From: Chloroflexota bacterium
GTDB lineage: Bacteria; Chloroflexota; Dehalococcoidia; JACQUA01
Direction of reading: 5' to 3'
DNA: 64,000 bases
NCBI GenBank assembly: GCA_016210565.1
Contig: JACQUA010000334.1
Location: 19,232-83,231 of the forward strand
Below, one piece after another: positions 26,984-36,534 of the stretch. Made by a program: the position numbers and the translations under genes. Every line of letters starts with the position of its first letter. The stretch's first letter is position 1. The notes beneath the pieces are model-generated. The model saw only the letters and a list, made by a program, of their open reading frames with translations. It made no database searches and was not told the origin of the DNA.

Positions 26984-28138
26984 CTATTTCAGAAGGGGCG
27001 CGAAGATTTCTTTGGCAATCTCCATCAGCTCTCCCTGCCGCAGGATCTCGGCCTCGTTCTGGACTACGATTGGCTCGCCCGGCAGGGGAGTAAGACCTTG
27101 ATATCCATCGGGAAGAGGGACATCCACCCTCGCGCTGGGCCGGAAGACCCCTCTGGCGAACACGGTCTGTCCTTCTTTGGTCAGAAGCCAGTTTACGAAT
27201 ACTTTGGCGGCATTGGGGTGAGGCAATTGCCCGCTGGGCACCCCGACGCAGCTACCGCTGGCTGTGATTCTCCCTCCTTCTTTTATGCGCACAAATGCCA
27301 CCGGAGCGCCCGCGTTCTTGAATTCCAGCAGGGCCGACTGATTAGGAGCCACGCTTACTGGATACTTGCCCCGTGCCAGCCACTCCGCCTGCAGGCGCAG
27401 GTCTCTGCTCAGTACCGGTTCCTGCCTTACGAACTGGCGCAGGTAATCTTTGGTCTTGTCCAGGCCCCAGAGCGTGGTCATGAACGAGACCCACGCGTTC
27501 CCCGAGCCAGCCAGGGTTGGGTCACTCATGACGATCTTCCCCTTCCATTTCGGGTCTAACAGGTCAGAGTAAGACTGTATTTCTCCCTCCTTAACAAGCT
27601 CGGTATGGCGACCCACGTAGGTGCTAAACTCAGCGCTGAAGGGGATAACCAGCTTTCCCTGGTCCATAAATAGGACGCCACCCATCCAATTCTTGGGGTC
27701 CTTTACCTCTGGCAGCATGAGCATGGGTTCGATGGGCGCTGGTATCCCCGTGCCTTTCATGTCCACAAGTTCGGCGATGGCGCCGAGCCCGATAACATCC
27801 GTCAGGTACAAGCCCGCCCGGCGCTCCGTTACCAGTTTTGTGGTGGCCTCAGGAGTTTTGGCGACCACGGTGAACTCTACGTCTATGCCAAACTTTTCCT
27901 TGAGAGCTCCTATGACCGCCGCCCGCGCGTCAGGCGCCCACTGGGTGATGATGCTGACTTTTCCTTCCTTTCTGGCTTCCGCCACCGTTTTGTCCCATTC
28001 GACCTCCCAACCCTGTTTGGGGGCATTGACCTCCGTAGCAGCCGCTTCCGGCGCTTTGGGAGGGACCCCGCCTGGTTGGGGGCCGCAGGCGGCCAGAATA
28101 GACGCCAGCAATACGATGGTGAGGTATGACCTTCTCAT
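26984..28138 (-). CDS. ABC-type solute-binding lipoprotein 6
   Basis: 384 residues from the ATG at 28138, one base after the stop of the preceding MmgE/PrpD gene, with AGGAGC seven bases before it. Lipobox LAAC, Cys18. Features: WEVEWDKTVAEARKEGKVSI, VVAKTPEATTKLVTERRAGLY, NPKWKGKIVMSDPTLAGSG, LARGKYPVSVAPNQSALLEF, HPNAAKVFVNWLLTKEG. It is closest in look to paralogs 8 and 9. The one-base junction ties its translation to an MmgE/PrpD enzyme, so this pair probably handles the same compound. Confidence 0.88.
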   Translation of the reverse strand: MRRSYLTIVLLASILAACGPQPGGVPPKAPEAAATEVNAPKQGWEVEWDKTVAEARKEGKVSIITQWAPDARAAVIGALKEKFGIDVEFTVVAKTPEATTKLVTERRAGLYLTDVIGLGAIAELVDMKGTGIPAPIEPMLMLPEVKDPKNWMGGVLFMDQGKLVIPFSAEFSTYVGRHTELVKEGEIQSYSDLLDPKWKGKIVMSDPTLAGSGNAWVSFMTTLWGLDKTKDYLRQFVRQEPVLSRDLRLQAEWLARGKYPVSVAPNQSALLEFKNAGAPVAFVRIKEGGRITASGSCVGVPSGQLPHPNAAKVFVNWLLTKEGQTVFARGVFRPSARVDVPLPDGYQGLTPLPGEPIVVQNEAEILRQGELMEIAKEIFAPLLK

Positions 28139-28139
28139 T

Positions 28140-29573
28140 TTATCGCTCCTGATACTTCTCTTGCCCCTTCGAAAGGCCGTCTGTGGCGGCCATGAGGGCT
28201 GCCAAACATGAGACGTCATTCGTCTCTTCCAGCCGCCGCAAGATGTCCAGCATCTGGTCGCACCTCTGCTTGGGCAGCCGGGGCGCGACCACCTTCGTGA
28301 ACTTCATTTCTATCTCCTGCGCGGTGAAGGGATTCTCCGGTGACCCCTTCACCGCGCCATTATGGGTCCGGCTGAACTCCCTGCCGTCCCTGGTCCTCAC
28401 CGTAAGTATCGCGGGCCACGTTCCCGGGAAGAACTTGTCCAGCTCCGGTTCGGCCACCACATCGATACGCTTGAACAGGTCGATGTGCCGGGGGTCTTTC
28501 AAATTAGCCTCCGTCTTGTAGGCTCGTGTGAAGGAAATTCCCTCCTCACCGTGATACGCGGTGAAAGCCAGCACGTAGCGTGAGCTCTTGCTGGCGGCGC
28601 CCGTGGCATCGCCCGAGGGGTAACCTGGCGAACCAACCAGAGATACCACCGCACTGGGCAGCCGGAACGTCATGCGCTCTATGTCCTCACCACGCACCTG
28701 GTGTCTGTGAAGTATGTCCAGCAGCACTTCGATGCCCGGGATAGAATACATTCCGACGCCAAACCGCCTCAACGTGGTCTGCGTCACCTCATAGGCCTCT
28801 CCCAGGCCTTTCGTCAGCTTTTCCGGTTCCGGTTTTTCCGAATGAGCCCTCAAAAAACCCCGGGGGTCTTCGAATATCGCGCTGATGCCGATGACCCCGA
28901 TCTGCGCCAGCAAGGCTGCGAGCACCCCGCTCTGCGCCGCTCTGCCAAGCTGGGCCCGATCACTATGGGGACTTTTCGGAAATTGTGGCCAGGGGGGAGC
29001 GCCGGCCCCCTGCACCGCAGCAATGCTTATGGCCTGGGCCAACTCGTCCCGCCCCAGTCCGAGAAGCTTGCCGGCAGCCACGGCGCAGCCGATGGGAGCG
29101 CAAAGAGAGGTAGGATGAAAGCCCCGGTTGTAGACCTGGCTCGCGCCCAGCGCCAGCCCGACCCGGGCCATGATTTCAGCGCCGGCGACCGTTGCCAGAA
29201 TGAGCTCTTTGCCGCTGGCATGCTCCCGATCAGCTACGGCCACGGTGGCTGGAACCAAACTGCAGGGTAGGTGAAGAGCGGCGCGGTGAAAGCCGTCAAA
29301 CCCGCCAAAGCTGATGGCGGTGTTGGAGAAGGCAGCGTTAAGGCAGGGCACTTTGCAGCCCTCGGTCACCAGGCTGGACTCTTCCACCCCTCCCATTTCC
29401 CTGAACAACTCGGGAATCTTGAGATGTTCCACCTCCGGATTCATAGTGCCAGCGACAGCCGTCAGACCGATCTGGTCCATGAGGAGAAGCCTGGTGAACT
29501 CCACGACATCACGCGGCAGATCCTCATATCTGAGAGCGAAACAGAACTCAGCCAGTTCGTCACGGATCGTCAT
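28140..29573 (-). CDS. MmgE/PrpD family protein 1
   Basis: 477 residues, the usual length of the family that includes 2-methylcitrate dehydratase, cis-aconitate decarboxylase and iminodisuccinate epimerase. The all-helical N-terminal domain begins TIRDELAEFCFALRYEDLPRDVVEF. The block GFHPTSLCAPIGCAVAAGKLLGLG and the AVQGAGAP loop form the active-site region. The beta-rich C-terminal domain ends before a helical tail. GGAAGG precedes the ATG. The exact reaction cannot be told from sequence. Its end is one base from solute-binding protein 6. Confidence 0.9.
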   Translation of the reverse strand: MTIRDELAEFCFALRYEDLPRDVVEFTRLLLMDQIGLTAVAGTMNPEVEHLKIPELFREMGGVEESSLVTEGCKVPCLNAAFSNTAISFGGFDGFHRAALHLPCSLVPATVAVADREHASGKELILATVAGAEIMARVGLALGASQVYNRGFHPTSLCAPIGCAVAAGKLLGLGRDELAQAISIAAVQGAGAPPWPQFPKSPHSDRAQLGRAAQSGVLAALLAQIGVIGISAIFEDPRGFLRAHSEKPEPEKLTKGLGEAYEVTQTTLRRFGVGMYSIPGIEVLLDILHRHQVRGEDIERMTFRLPSAVVSLVGSPGYPSGDATGAASKSSRYVLAFTAYHGEEGISFTRAYKTEANLKDPRHIDLFKRIDVVAEPELDKFFPGTWPAILTVRTRDGREFSRTHNGAVKGSPENPFTAQEIEMKFTKVVAPRLPKQRCDQMLDILRRLEETNDVSCLAALMAATDGLSKGQEKYQER

Positions 29574-29638
29574 TCTTTGCCTTCCGTTACCTGCGCCTAA
29601 CGCGCTAACTGTCTATACATGGTCCGTCATTCGTCGTT

Positions 29639-31048
29639 TCAATATCTGGCGGCCATAAGCACCGCCAGCTCGGAGACATCGTCCACCTCTTCCAAGCGCC
29701 GCTGCATATTCAACATCCTTTTCCAGCTCTCCTCCGGCAACACCCTCGCCACCACCCTGTTAAACTTGGTTTCCATCTCCTCTTGGGTGAAAGGATTCTC
29801 AGGGGACCCTTTTACCGCGCCATTGTGAAACTGCACAAACTCCCTGCCATCCCTGGTCCTCACCGTGAGAATGCAGGGCCAGGTCCCCGGGAAAAATCTG
29901 TCCAGCTCCGGCCCCGGTACCACGTCAATCCGCTTGAATAGCTCCATGTGCCGCGGGTCTTTAAGGTTCGCCTCGGTCTTATATTCGAGGCTCAGGGAAA
30001 TCCCTTCTTCACCTTTGTAGGCAGTGAAGGCCAGGACATACCGCGTGCTCCGGCTGGCCGCCCCGGAGGCGTCACCGGAGGGATAACCGGGGGAACCGAC
30101 CAGGGGCACCACCGCCGTGGGGAGTTTGCACGTCATTCCCTGGATGTCCCCGGCGCTGATTTGGTGCTTCTGGAGTATGCCCAGAAGCGCCTCCACGGCG
30201 GGAATGATGTAGATTCCCACACCAAACCTCCTCACTGTGGTCTGCTTAACTTCATACTCTTCCCCCAGCCCCCGGGTCAGTTTTGCCGGGTCAGGATTCG
30301 CCGAGTGCGCTCTCAAGAATCCCCGCGGGTCTTCGAAGATGGCGCTAATGCCGACCACTCCCCTCTGCGCCAGCAAGGCCGCCAGCACCCCGCTCTGCGC
30401 CCCTCTCCCAACCTGGATACTGTGCGTGTGCGGGTTCCTCGGAAACTCTACCCAGGGAGGCGCGCCCGCCCCTTGCACCGCAGCAATGCTTATGGCCTCA
30501 CCCAGCGCCACCCGTCCCAGCCCTAGAAGCTTGCCGGCGGCCACGGCGCATCCAATAGGGGCGCACAGGGCGGTGGGATGAAAACCCCTGTTGTACACAT
30601 CGCTTGCCCCCAGCGCCGCCCCCACCCTGGTCATAACCTCAGCACCGGCCACCGTCGCCAGAATGAGATCTTTACCGCTGGCACACTCCCGCTCAGCCAT
30701 GGCGATGGTGGCAGGAATAAGACTGCAGGGCAGATGTATGGCGGCCCGGTGCAGCCCCTCGAACCCGCCCCAGCTAATCACGGTGTTGGAAAAAGCGGCG
30801 TTTACACAGGGCACTTTGCAGCCCTCGGTCGCCAGGCTCGACTCTTCCCTCCCGCCAATTCGCCTGATGAACCCGGGGATACCGATGCCAGCGACCAGTT
30901 CCTCAACATCGGGGTTGATCCTGCTGCCGACGGCGGTTAGCCCGATTTGATCGGAAATGAGAAGCCTGGTGAATTCGACCACGTCGCGCGGCAAGTCGTC
31001 AAATGTCAGAGCAGCGCCGAAATCGGCCAATTGGTCACGGATTGCCAT
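29639..31048 (-). CDS. MmgE/PrpD family protein 2
   Basis: 469 residues; AAAGGGG before the ATG. Strong similarity to paralogs 1 and 3 over the full length: AIRDQLADFGAALTFDDLPRDVVEF start, GFHPTALCAPIGCAVAAGKLLGLG, IFEDPRGFLRAHS, and RDGREFVQFHNGAVKGSPENPFT. It differs mainly in the 60-residue helical cap and near the RRFGVGIYIIPAVEA substrate loop. Spaced 32 bases after paralog 3 and 65 before paralog 1, so it is likely part of one transcript. Three such genes in a row suggest either subunits of a hetero-oligomer or enzymes for related substrates. Confidence 0.9.
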   Translation of the reverse strand: MAIRDQLADFGAALTFDDLPRDVVEFTRLLISDQIGLTAVGSRINPDVEELVAGIGIPGFIRRIGGREESSLATEGCKVPCVNAAFSNTVISWGGFEGLHRAAIHLPCSLIPATIAMAERECASGKDLILATVAGAEVMTRVGAALGASDVYNRGFHPTALCAPIGCAVAAGKLLGLGRVALGEAISIAAVQGAGAPPWVEFPRNPHTHSIQVGRGAQSGVLAALLAQRGVVGISAIFEDPRGFLRAHSANPDPAKLTRGLGEEYEVKQTTVRRFGVGIYIIPAVEALLGILQKHQISAGDIQGMTCKLPTAVVPLVGSPGYPSGDASGAASRSTRYVLAFTAYKGEEGISLSLEYKTEANLKDPRHMELFKRIDVVPGPELDRFFPGTWPCILTVRTRDGREFVQFHNGAVKGSPENPFTQEEMETKFNRVVARVLPEESWKRMLNMQRRLEEVDDVSELAVLMAARY

Positions 31049-31080
31049 GCTGGCCCCTTTCTACCTTCCACCGTCTCGTT

Positions 31081-32487
31081 TCACAATTTGGCCGCCATGA
31101 GAGCCGCCAGTTCTGACACGTCATCAACCTGTTCCAGGCGGCGCATAATTCCGAGCATCTGATCGCGCCTCTGCGGTGACAGGCGGGGAGCTATCAGCTT
31201 GTTGAACTTGGTTTCCATCTCCGGTTCGGTCAAAGGGTTCTCGGGGGACCCTTTGGTCGCACCGTTGTGAAACTGGGTCATTTCCCTGCCGTCTTTGGTC
31301 CTCACCGTGAGTATGCCGGGCCAGCTTCCGGGAAAGAACCTGTCCAGCTCAGGCGCTGCTACGACCTCAACGCGTTTGAACAGCTCCATGTATCGAGGGT
31401 CTTTCAAATTGGCCTCCGACTTATACTCCAGGCTGTAGGAGATCCCCTCCTCACCATTATAGGCGGTGAACGCCAGGACGTAGCGTGAGCTTTTACTGGC
31501 GGCGCCGACCGAATGGCCGGAGGGGTAGACCAGCGAACCAACCAGGGGCGCCACTGCCGTGGGGAGTTGCAATGTCATGGCGTCTATGTCCGCAGCCCCG
31601 ATCAGGTGCTTCTGGAGTATTTCCAAAAGCGCTTCTATGCCCGGGACCATGTATATTCCCACACCAAACCTGGCGCAAGTGGTCTGCTTGATTTCGTATG
31701 CTTTTCCCAGGCCCTCGGTCAACTTGGCCGGGTCGGGATCCGCCGAGTGGGCCCTCAAGAATCCCCGGGGGTCTTCGAATATGGCGCTGATGCCGATCAC
31801 GCCCATCTGCGCCAGCAAGGCGGACAGCACCCCGCTCTGAGCCGCCCTGCCGGACTGGATTCGATGGGTTGGAGGGCTCTTGGGGAACTGGACCCAGGGG
31901 GGAGCCCCCGCCCCCTGAACAGCGGCAATACTTATCGCTTCGGCCAGTTCGTCACGTCCCAGACCGAGAAGCTTGCCCGCGGCCACGGCGCAGCCGATGG
32001 GAACACAGAGCGACGTGGGATGAAAACCGCGGTTGTAGACATTGTTGGCGCCCAGCGCCAGCCCTACCCTGGTCATGACCTCGGCGCCGGCCACCGTTGC
32101 CAGAATGAGGTCTTTGCCGCTGGCACGCTGTCGCTCGGCCACAGCGATGGCGGCTGGAATGAAGCAGGAAAAATGTATGGCGGCGCGGTGAAACCCGTCA
32201 AACATTCCAAAGCTGATCACCGTGTTGGAAAAAGCGGCGTTTATGCAGGGGACCTTGCAGCCCTCCGTCACCAGGCTCGATTCCTCCTTGCCGCCCATTT
32301 CCCTGATGAATCTGGGTATGCCAATGACATCCACCAGCTCGGCTACGTCGGGGTTGAGCCTGACACCGACCGAGGTCAGGCCGATCTGGTCCCTGAGGAG
32401 AAGTGTGGTGAACTTCACCACATCAGGGGGTAAATCCTCGAACTTGAGATCGGAACTGAAGTCAGCCAACCGGTCACGAATGGCCAT
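31081..32487 (-). CDS. MmgE/PrpD family protein 3
   Basis: 468 residues; GGAGAG precedes the ATG, 27 bases after solute-binding protein 7. Same block order as its neighbours (GFHPTSLCVPIGCAVAAGK, AVQGAGAPPWVQFPKSP, IFEDPRGFLRAHSADPDPAKLTEGLG). A shorter AIHFSCFIPA segment replaces AIHLPCSLIPA of paralogs 1 and 2. First of the three consecutive PrpD-type genes, directly after a solute-binding protein, again pairing uptake with this enzyme family. Confidence 0.9.
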   Translation of the reverse strand: MAIRDRLADFSSDLKFEDLPPDVVKFTTLLLRDQIGLTSVGVRLNPDVAELVDVIGIPRFIREMGGKEESSLVTEGCKVPCINAAFSNTVISFGMFDGFHRAAIHFSCFIPAAIAVAERQRASGKDLILATVAGAEVMTRVGLALGANNVYNRGFHPTSLCVPIGCAVAAGKLLGLGRDELAEAISIAAVQGAGAPPWVQFPKSPPTHRIQSGRAAQSGVLSALLAQMGVIGISAIFEDPRGFLRAHSADPDPAKLTEGLGKAYEIKQTTCARFGVGIYMVPGIEALLEILQKHLIGAADIDAMTLQLPTAVAPLVGSLVYPSGHSVGAASKSSRYVLAFTAYNGEEGISYSLEYKSEANLKDPRYMELFKRVEVVAAPELDRFFPGSWPGILTVRTKDGREMTQFHNGATKGSPENPLTEPEMETKFNKLIAPRLSPQRRDQMLGIMRRLEQVDDVSELAALMAAKL

Positions 32488-32514
32488 CTATTTGCTCTCC
32501 GTTCTCGGATTTCT

Positions 32515-33693
32515 TCACCTTATATTGAAGATCTCTCTGGCAGTAGGCGCCGTTTTGGCCTTCGTCATAATTCCCTCTTCATCCTCCTGCAAATAGCGTT
32601 TTGAAGGATCCGGCACCATGAAGGGTTCGAACCCTTCGGTAGGTACATCGATTCTGGTGCTTGGGGCCATTTGGTTCTTGCTCCAGTGAGTCTGGCCCTC
32701 TCTCGAAAGGATCCAGTTGACGAACGTGGCCGCCGCTTTTGGATGGGGGGCGTTGCGCATCAGTTGTATGTGACCCGAACCTCCCGACAACCATCCTCCC
32801 TCCTTCATGTAAGGCAACAATGTGACAGGCGCTCCCGCTTTTCTAAACTCTGTTACCGGGTCGGCGTTGGGGCCCACAAGGACAGCGTATTTCCCACGGG
32901 CCAGCCATTCGGCCTGAAGGCGCGAATCCCTCTGAATGGCAGGCTCCTGTTTGGCCAGTCCCCGCATAAAGTCCAGTCCCATCATTTTCATGCCGACATT
33001 GTAAAAGAAGTCCTGACCATTGCCGCTAACGGTCGGGTCGCTCATGATTATCTTGCCTTTCAACTCGGGACTAAGGAGGTCGGCAAAACTGCCCATCTTC
33101 TCGGCGGTTATGAGGCTGGTGTTTATTGCGAGCGGAGGCATCACCTGGACCATTACTCTGATGCCGTATTTGCCCGATTCGAAATAGGGAAGCTTCCCGC
33201 CCAGCCAGAATTTGGGTTCCTTTACTTCAGGCAGTATCAAGGCGTTTTCAATGGGGTCAAAGACGCCTGCCGGTATCAGGACGCTGACTACGCTTGTCGC
33301 GCCACCAACGTAGATGTCAGGTATGTAGATGCCTGCCCGCCTTTCGGAGAATATCTTCTCGGACAGCTCATTACCTTTCGCAACTACTATATCGACATCG
33401 ATCCCATACTTCTCTTTCATATTCTTGACCACGAAATCTCTTATGTTCGCCGCGCCGACGCTGACATACATGACCACCTGACCTTCCCTCTTTGCCTCCT
33501 GGACAACTTTATCCCATTTTTCTTCCCAGCCTTCCCTGAGAGGCTTCGCCGCTACGGGCGCGACCGGTTCCTGTGCAACGGGAGAGTAAAGTGGTTCCTG
33601 CGGTCTGGCGCACGAGATCAGCGTTAGAACAAGAACAAATTGAAGAATTAACAGAGCCCGCAAACCATGACCAATCGAGAGATTTCTCACCAT
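32515..33693 (-). CDS. ABC-type solute-binding lipoprotein 7
   Basis: 392 residues; AGGAGG lies ten bases before the ATG. Longer basic N-terminus than its paralogs, then LTLISC, Cys28. Blocks: WEEKWDKVVQEAKREGQVVMY, VAKGNELSEKIFSERRAGIY, SPELKGKIIMSDPTVSGNG, LARGKYAVLVGPNADPVTEF, HPKAAATFVNWILSREG. Proline replaces the usual glycine-rich hinge in LLPYMKEGGWLSGGSG. It is the first gene of the cotranscribed run SBP7, PrpD3, PrpD2, PrpD1, SBP6. Confidence 0.88.
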   Translation of the reverse strand: MVRNLSIGHGLRALLILQFVLVLTLISCARPQEPLYSPVAQEPVAPVAAKPLREGWEEKWDKVVQEAKREGQVVMYVSVGAANIRDFVVKNMKEKYGIDVDIVVAKGNELSEKIFSERRAGIYIPDIYVGGATSVVSVLIPAGVFDPIENALILPEVKEPKFWLGGKLPYFESGKYGIRVMVQVMPPLAINTSLITAEKMGSFADLLSPELKGKIIMSDPTVSGNGQDFFYNVGMKMMGLDFMRGLAKQEPAIQRDSRLQAEWLARGKYAVLVGPNADPVTEFRKAGAPVTLLPYMKEGGWLSGGSGHIQLMRNAPHPKAAATFVNWILSREGQTHWSKNQMAPSTRIDVPTEGFEPFMVPDPSKRYLQEDEEGIMTKAKTAPTAREIFNIR

Positions 33694-33905
33694 TCTTGTT
33701 GTCCTCCTGCTTTCTTGCTCTAAACTTTCCTTGTCATTCTGAGAGCTTGTGAAGAAATTGGTTAGTCCCTATCTAGCGACTTGTCTCGCTCATATCTGGG
33801 TTTTCAACTAATTCACAAACTCTGAGCGTAGTCGAAGAATCCTTGGCCTGGTTCTGCGACTAAGGGGTGGGTTACTCCAGCCAACTCAGTGTTCACCCCG
33901 CACTG

Positions 33906-34201
33906 ATACAAACGCAATAAATAATGACGAATAGTCTCACACAAAGGCACAAAGGGCACAAAGGGATCCTTGGGAGGGGATGTGGCGAGACAACACCATA
34001 CTTGTTTCAGCGTCTCCGTATTCTTTGTGTCTCTGTGATACTACCTGTCAAGATTTGCGTGTTTCGCGAGAATTATTGAGCTTTGACCGCCTGAGGAACA
34101 TCTCATTTTTGGTTGCGGCCATCAGGCTGCGCTATGTCTTTGTGTGAAACCGTATCCCCCGTAATATTACCTCGATGCGACATTTATTACTGCGTTTGTA
34201 T
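33906..34201. mobile_element. MITE-like element, copy B
   Basis: 296 bases bounded by ATACAAACGCAATAAATAAT at the left and a near-exact reverse complement, CATTTATTACTGCGTTTGTA, at the right. Inside the ends, CTCACACAAAGGCA and its complement-like CTTTGTGTGAAAC extend the pairing. The left 130 bases match copy A at 24627 closely; about 90 extra bases near 34040-34130 are specific to this copy. No coding capacity. The remaining part of the gap (33694-33905) contains diverged GTCATTCTGAG-type repeat fragments. Confidence 0.65.
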
Positions 34202-34214
34202 TAATTGCAATGTT

Positions 34215-35261
34215 TTATGCCGGCTTCAACCCTTTCCTAGCCAGTTCCTCCTCAAAAAGTCTCCTGACGGCAGGGTCCTCCTCGTCGCGGTCCAGCATAT
34301 CGCCTCCTTTCGTCACGCCCAGCGTCGATCGATAGATCTTTCCCGTGCCCCGGATGGCTGACTTCAAAGCTACCTGTTTGACCACCTGCGTTCCTGTATT
34401 GCAATGAGTATGCCACCAGCCTTCGGGAGGACAATATATTGTCCCCTTTTGAAAGTCCGCTTTGATTCTCTTGTCCCAGTCCTGCCACATGAGGGCGTAG
34501 CCCGTGCCCTCGACGATAATGAGATGAGCGCCGGCGTGATGCCGGTGCGGCTTTTTGTAAGTGCCCACTTCAACCTGCGCCAGGTGGGCGCGGGTGGTGT
34601 TGCCTGAAAGCGCCAACTGCAGGACCTCATAGCCACTCCCATATTCCGCCGTTGAAAGCAGGAATGGCTTGCGAACGTCGGGCACAAAACCGCCTGCCCA
34701 GGTAAGGCTGTCGACCATCTTGCCGGCGCCGCCGAAGTAGTCCGGCCCGCCCCGATAACGGTCTTCAAAATCAAAATCGGTGCTGAAGATAAAGTCAGGG
34801 TTCCGGTATATGTTGAAGATCAGGGGGGCGTTGGTGACCGCCAGGTACTTTGCCGGCTGATCGCCGGTGTTGGTGTGCTGGTGCCAGATATTGAGGGGAG
34901 GAGAAAACAGGGCATGCTCCTGCCAGGCAACTGTCTGCGGCGCTCCGACCCGGCTCCAGAATCTCGTCTCGCCTTGACCCTGGAGGATATATATCCTTTC
35001 CTCGAAGAGATGCTTCTCCGGGTTGAGAGAGCGGCCCGGCGGTATCTCGCAGATACAGGCGCTGCCAAACCCCTCACCGCCTTCCAGAATCACGAAGGCA
35101 GCCAGGCCCCCGTTCCGCATCCAGGGCTTCAACGGTACCTCATAGGCATTTGTCACAAAGTGGCCGCGGATTATCGGTACGCCTTCTGCCTGCGCCCACA
35201 GCTCGAAAGGAGAGTCGAGTCTATCTGCCATGTTTGCTGCCTGCTTCCTCTCTAATGGCAT
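34215..35261 (-). CDS. Bicupin-domain protein
   Basis: 348 residues with two cupin barrels. In the first (about 80-155), KHLFEERIYILQGQGE and WHQHTNTGDQ carry the metal-ligand pattern. In the second (about 225-310), PHRHHAGAHLIIVEGTGY and WWHTHCNTG supply His ligands. The layout resembles ring-cleaving dioxygenases such as gentisate dioxygenase and other bicupin oxygenases, but the reaction cannot be assigned. A second in-frame ATG at 35231 is possible; neither has a strong ribosome-binding site. It is the last gene of the long minus-strand catabolic run that begins at 46425, followed by a MITE. Confidence 0.82.
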   Translation of the reverse strand: MPLERKQAANMADRLDSPFELWAQAEGVPIIRGHFVTNAYEVPLKPWMRNGGLAAFVILEGGEGFGSACICEIPPGRSLNPEKHLFEERIYILQGQGETRFWSRVGAPQTVAWQEHALFSPPLNIWHQHTNTGDQPAKYLAVTNAPLIFNIYRNPDFIFSTDFDFEDRYRGGPDYFGGAGKMVDSLTWAGGFVPDVRKPFLLSTAEYGSGYEVLQLALSGNTTRAHLAQVEVGTYKKPHRHHAGAHLIIVEGTGYALMWQDWDKRIKADFQKGTIYCPPEGWWHTHCNTGTQVVKQVALKSAIRGTGKIYRSTLGVTKGGDMLDRDEEDPAVRRLFEEELARKGLKPA

Positions 35262-35325
35262 AGCGGTTCAGGCCGGATTGAACTTGCGTCCCGGGAGGCA
35301 GGTTCAAGATCAAGAGTGGCCTATT

Positions 35326-36480
35326 TCAGCGGGGCGTGAATATTTCCCTGGCAACACCCAGCAGTTGAGACTTCAACATGACCGATTCTTCGTCCTCGCT
35401 TACGACCGTCTCCCCTGGCAGGGGAAGAAGGCCTTGATAACCCTTTGGAGGAGGGACATCTAACCTCGCGCTGGGTCGCAGGAACGTCTCGCTGAACAGG
35501 GCCTGCCCTTCCCTGGTTAGAAGCCAGTTAATGAACACTCTTGCAGCGTTGGGGTGGGGCAGTTGCCCACTGGGCAAAGCGAGACAGCCACCACCGGCAG
35601 TGAGGTTACCTCCCTCTTTTACCCGCGCCAGGGTTACGGGTGCACCGAGGCTCTGCAGCTCAAGCCAACCTGACGGGTAAGGTCCCACCGCTACGGAGTA
35701 CTTTCCCTTCGCCACGGATTCCGCAATGAGGCGTAAGTCCCTGCTCAGTACCGGGTCCTGCTTTGCAAACTGGCGCAGGTAGTCCTTCGTCTTGTCCAGC
35801 CCCCAGATGCTTGTCATGAACGAGATCCAGGAGTTGCCTGAGCCCGGACTGGTGGGATCGCGCATGATGATCTTACCCTTCCATTTTGGATTCAAGAGGT
35901 CATGGTAGGATTCTATCTCCCCTTGCTTAACGAGCTCCGTATTGTGACCCAGGTAGGAGTTAAAACTGGCGCTGAAGGCTATCAATAGCTTTTGCCGATC
36001 CAGGAAGGGAGTGCCCCCCGACCAGACCCTGGGGTCCTTTACCTCAGGCAAGATGAGCATGGGTTCAATGGGGGCTAACAGACCTGCCGGTTTCATGTCG
36101 ATAAGAACACTGGAAGCACCTTGAGAGATAACATCTACCAGGTGTAGACCAGCCCGGCGTTGGTTTACCATTTTCACCGTCATCTGGCCTCCAGGCTCTG
36201 AAGTCAACTCCAGGTCTATGCCGAACTTTTCCCTGAACAGCTTTACCATTGCCGCCTGCGTTTCAGGTGGCCATTCGGCATAGGCGCTGACTTTGCCTTC
36301 CTTTCTGGCCTCCTGTACCAAATTATCCCATTCTGCCTCCCAGCCTTCCTTGGTCGCTTTCACCGCCGGAGCAGCTCCTTCCGGGGCTTTGGCCGGCGTC
36401 TCCGTTTGTGGGGCGCAAGCGGCCAGAACAGAAGCCAGCAAGACGACGGTCACGCTCAATATCGGACGTAGAGTTCTCAT
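35326..36480 (-). CDS. ABC-type solute-binding lipoprotein 8
   Basis: 384 residues from the ATG at 36480, with AGGAGG eleven bases upstream. Lipobox LAAC, Cys22. Nearly the same protein as paralog 9: EAEWDNLVQEARKEGKVSAYAEWPPETQAAM, ISQGASSVLIDMKPAGL, NPKWKGKIIMRDPTSPGSG, AKGKYSVAVGPYPSGWLEL, LPHPNAARVFINWLLTREG. The two copies sit on either side of an isochorismatase-like gene, so they appear to be a recent duplication. The WPPETQ and GPYPxGWLEL segments mark this subfamily apart from paralogs 1-5. Confidence 0.88.
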   Translation of the reverse strand: MRTLRPILSVTVVLLASVLAACAPQTETPAKAPEGAAPAVKATKEGWEAEWDNLVQEARKEGKVSAYAEWPPETQAAMVKLFREKFGIDLELTSEPGGQMTVKMVNQRRAGLHLVDVISQGASSVLIDMKPAGLLAPIEPMLILPEVKDPRVWSGGTPFLDRQKLLIAFSASFNSYLGHNTELVKQGEIESYHDLLNPKWKGKIIMRDPTSPGSGNSWISFMTSIWGLDKTKDYLRQFAKQDPVLSRDLRLIAESVAKGKYSVAVGPYPSGWLELQSLGAPVTLARVKEGGNLTAGGGCLALPSGQLPHPNAARVFINWLLTREGQALFSETFLRPSARLDVPPPKGYQGLLPLPGETVVSEDEESVMLKSQLLGVAREIFTPR

Positions 36481-36534
36481 TCTGCTTAGACCTCCTGGTA
36501 CGAACATCCCGGTTGCCTCACCTTGCCGGACTGT

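Noticed and set aside
32610..32645. GGTTCGAACCC resembling a tRNA T-loop
   Set aside because: It lies within the coding sequence of solute-binding protein 7 and no cloverleaf can be drawn around it.
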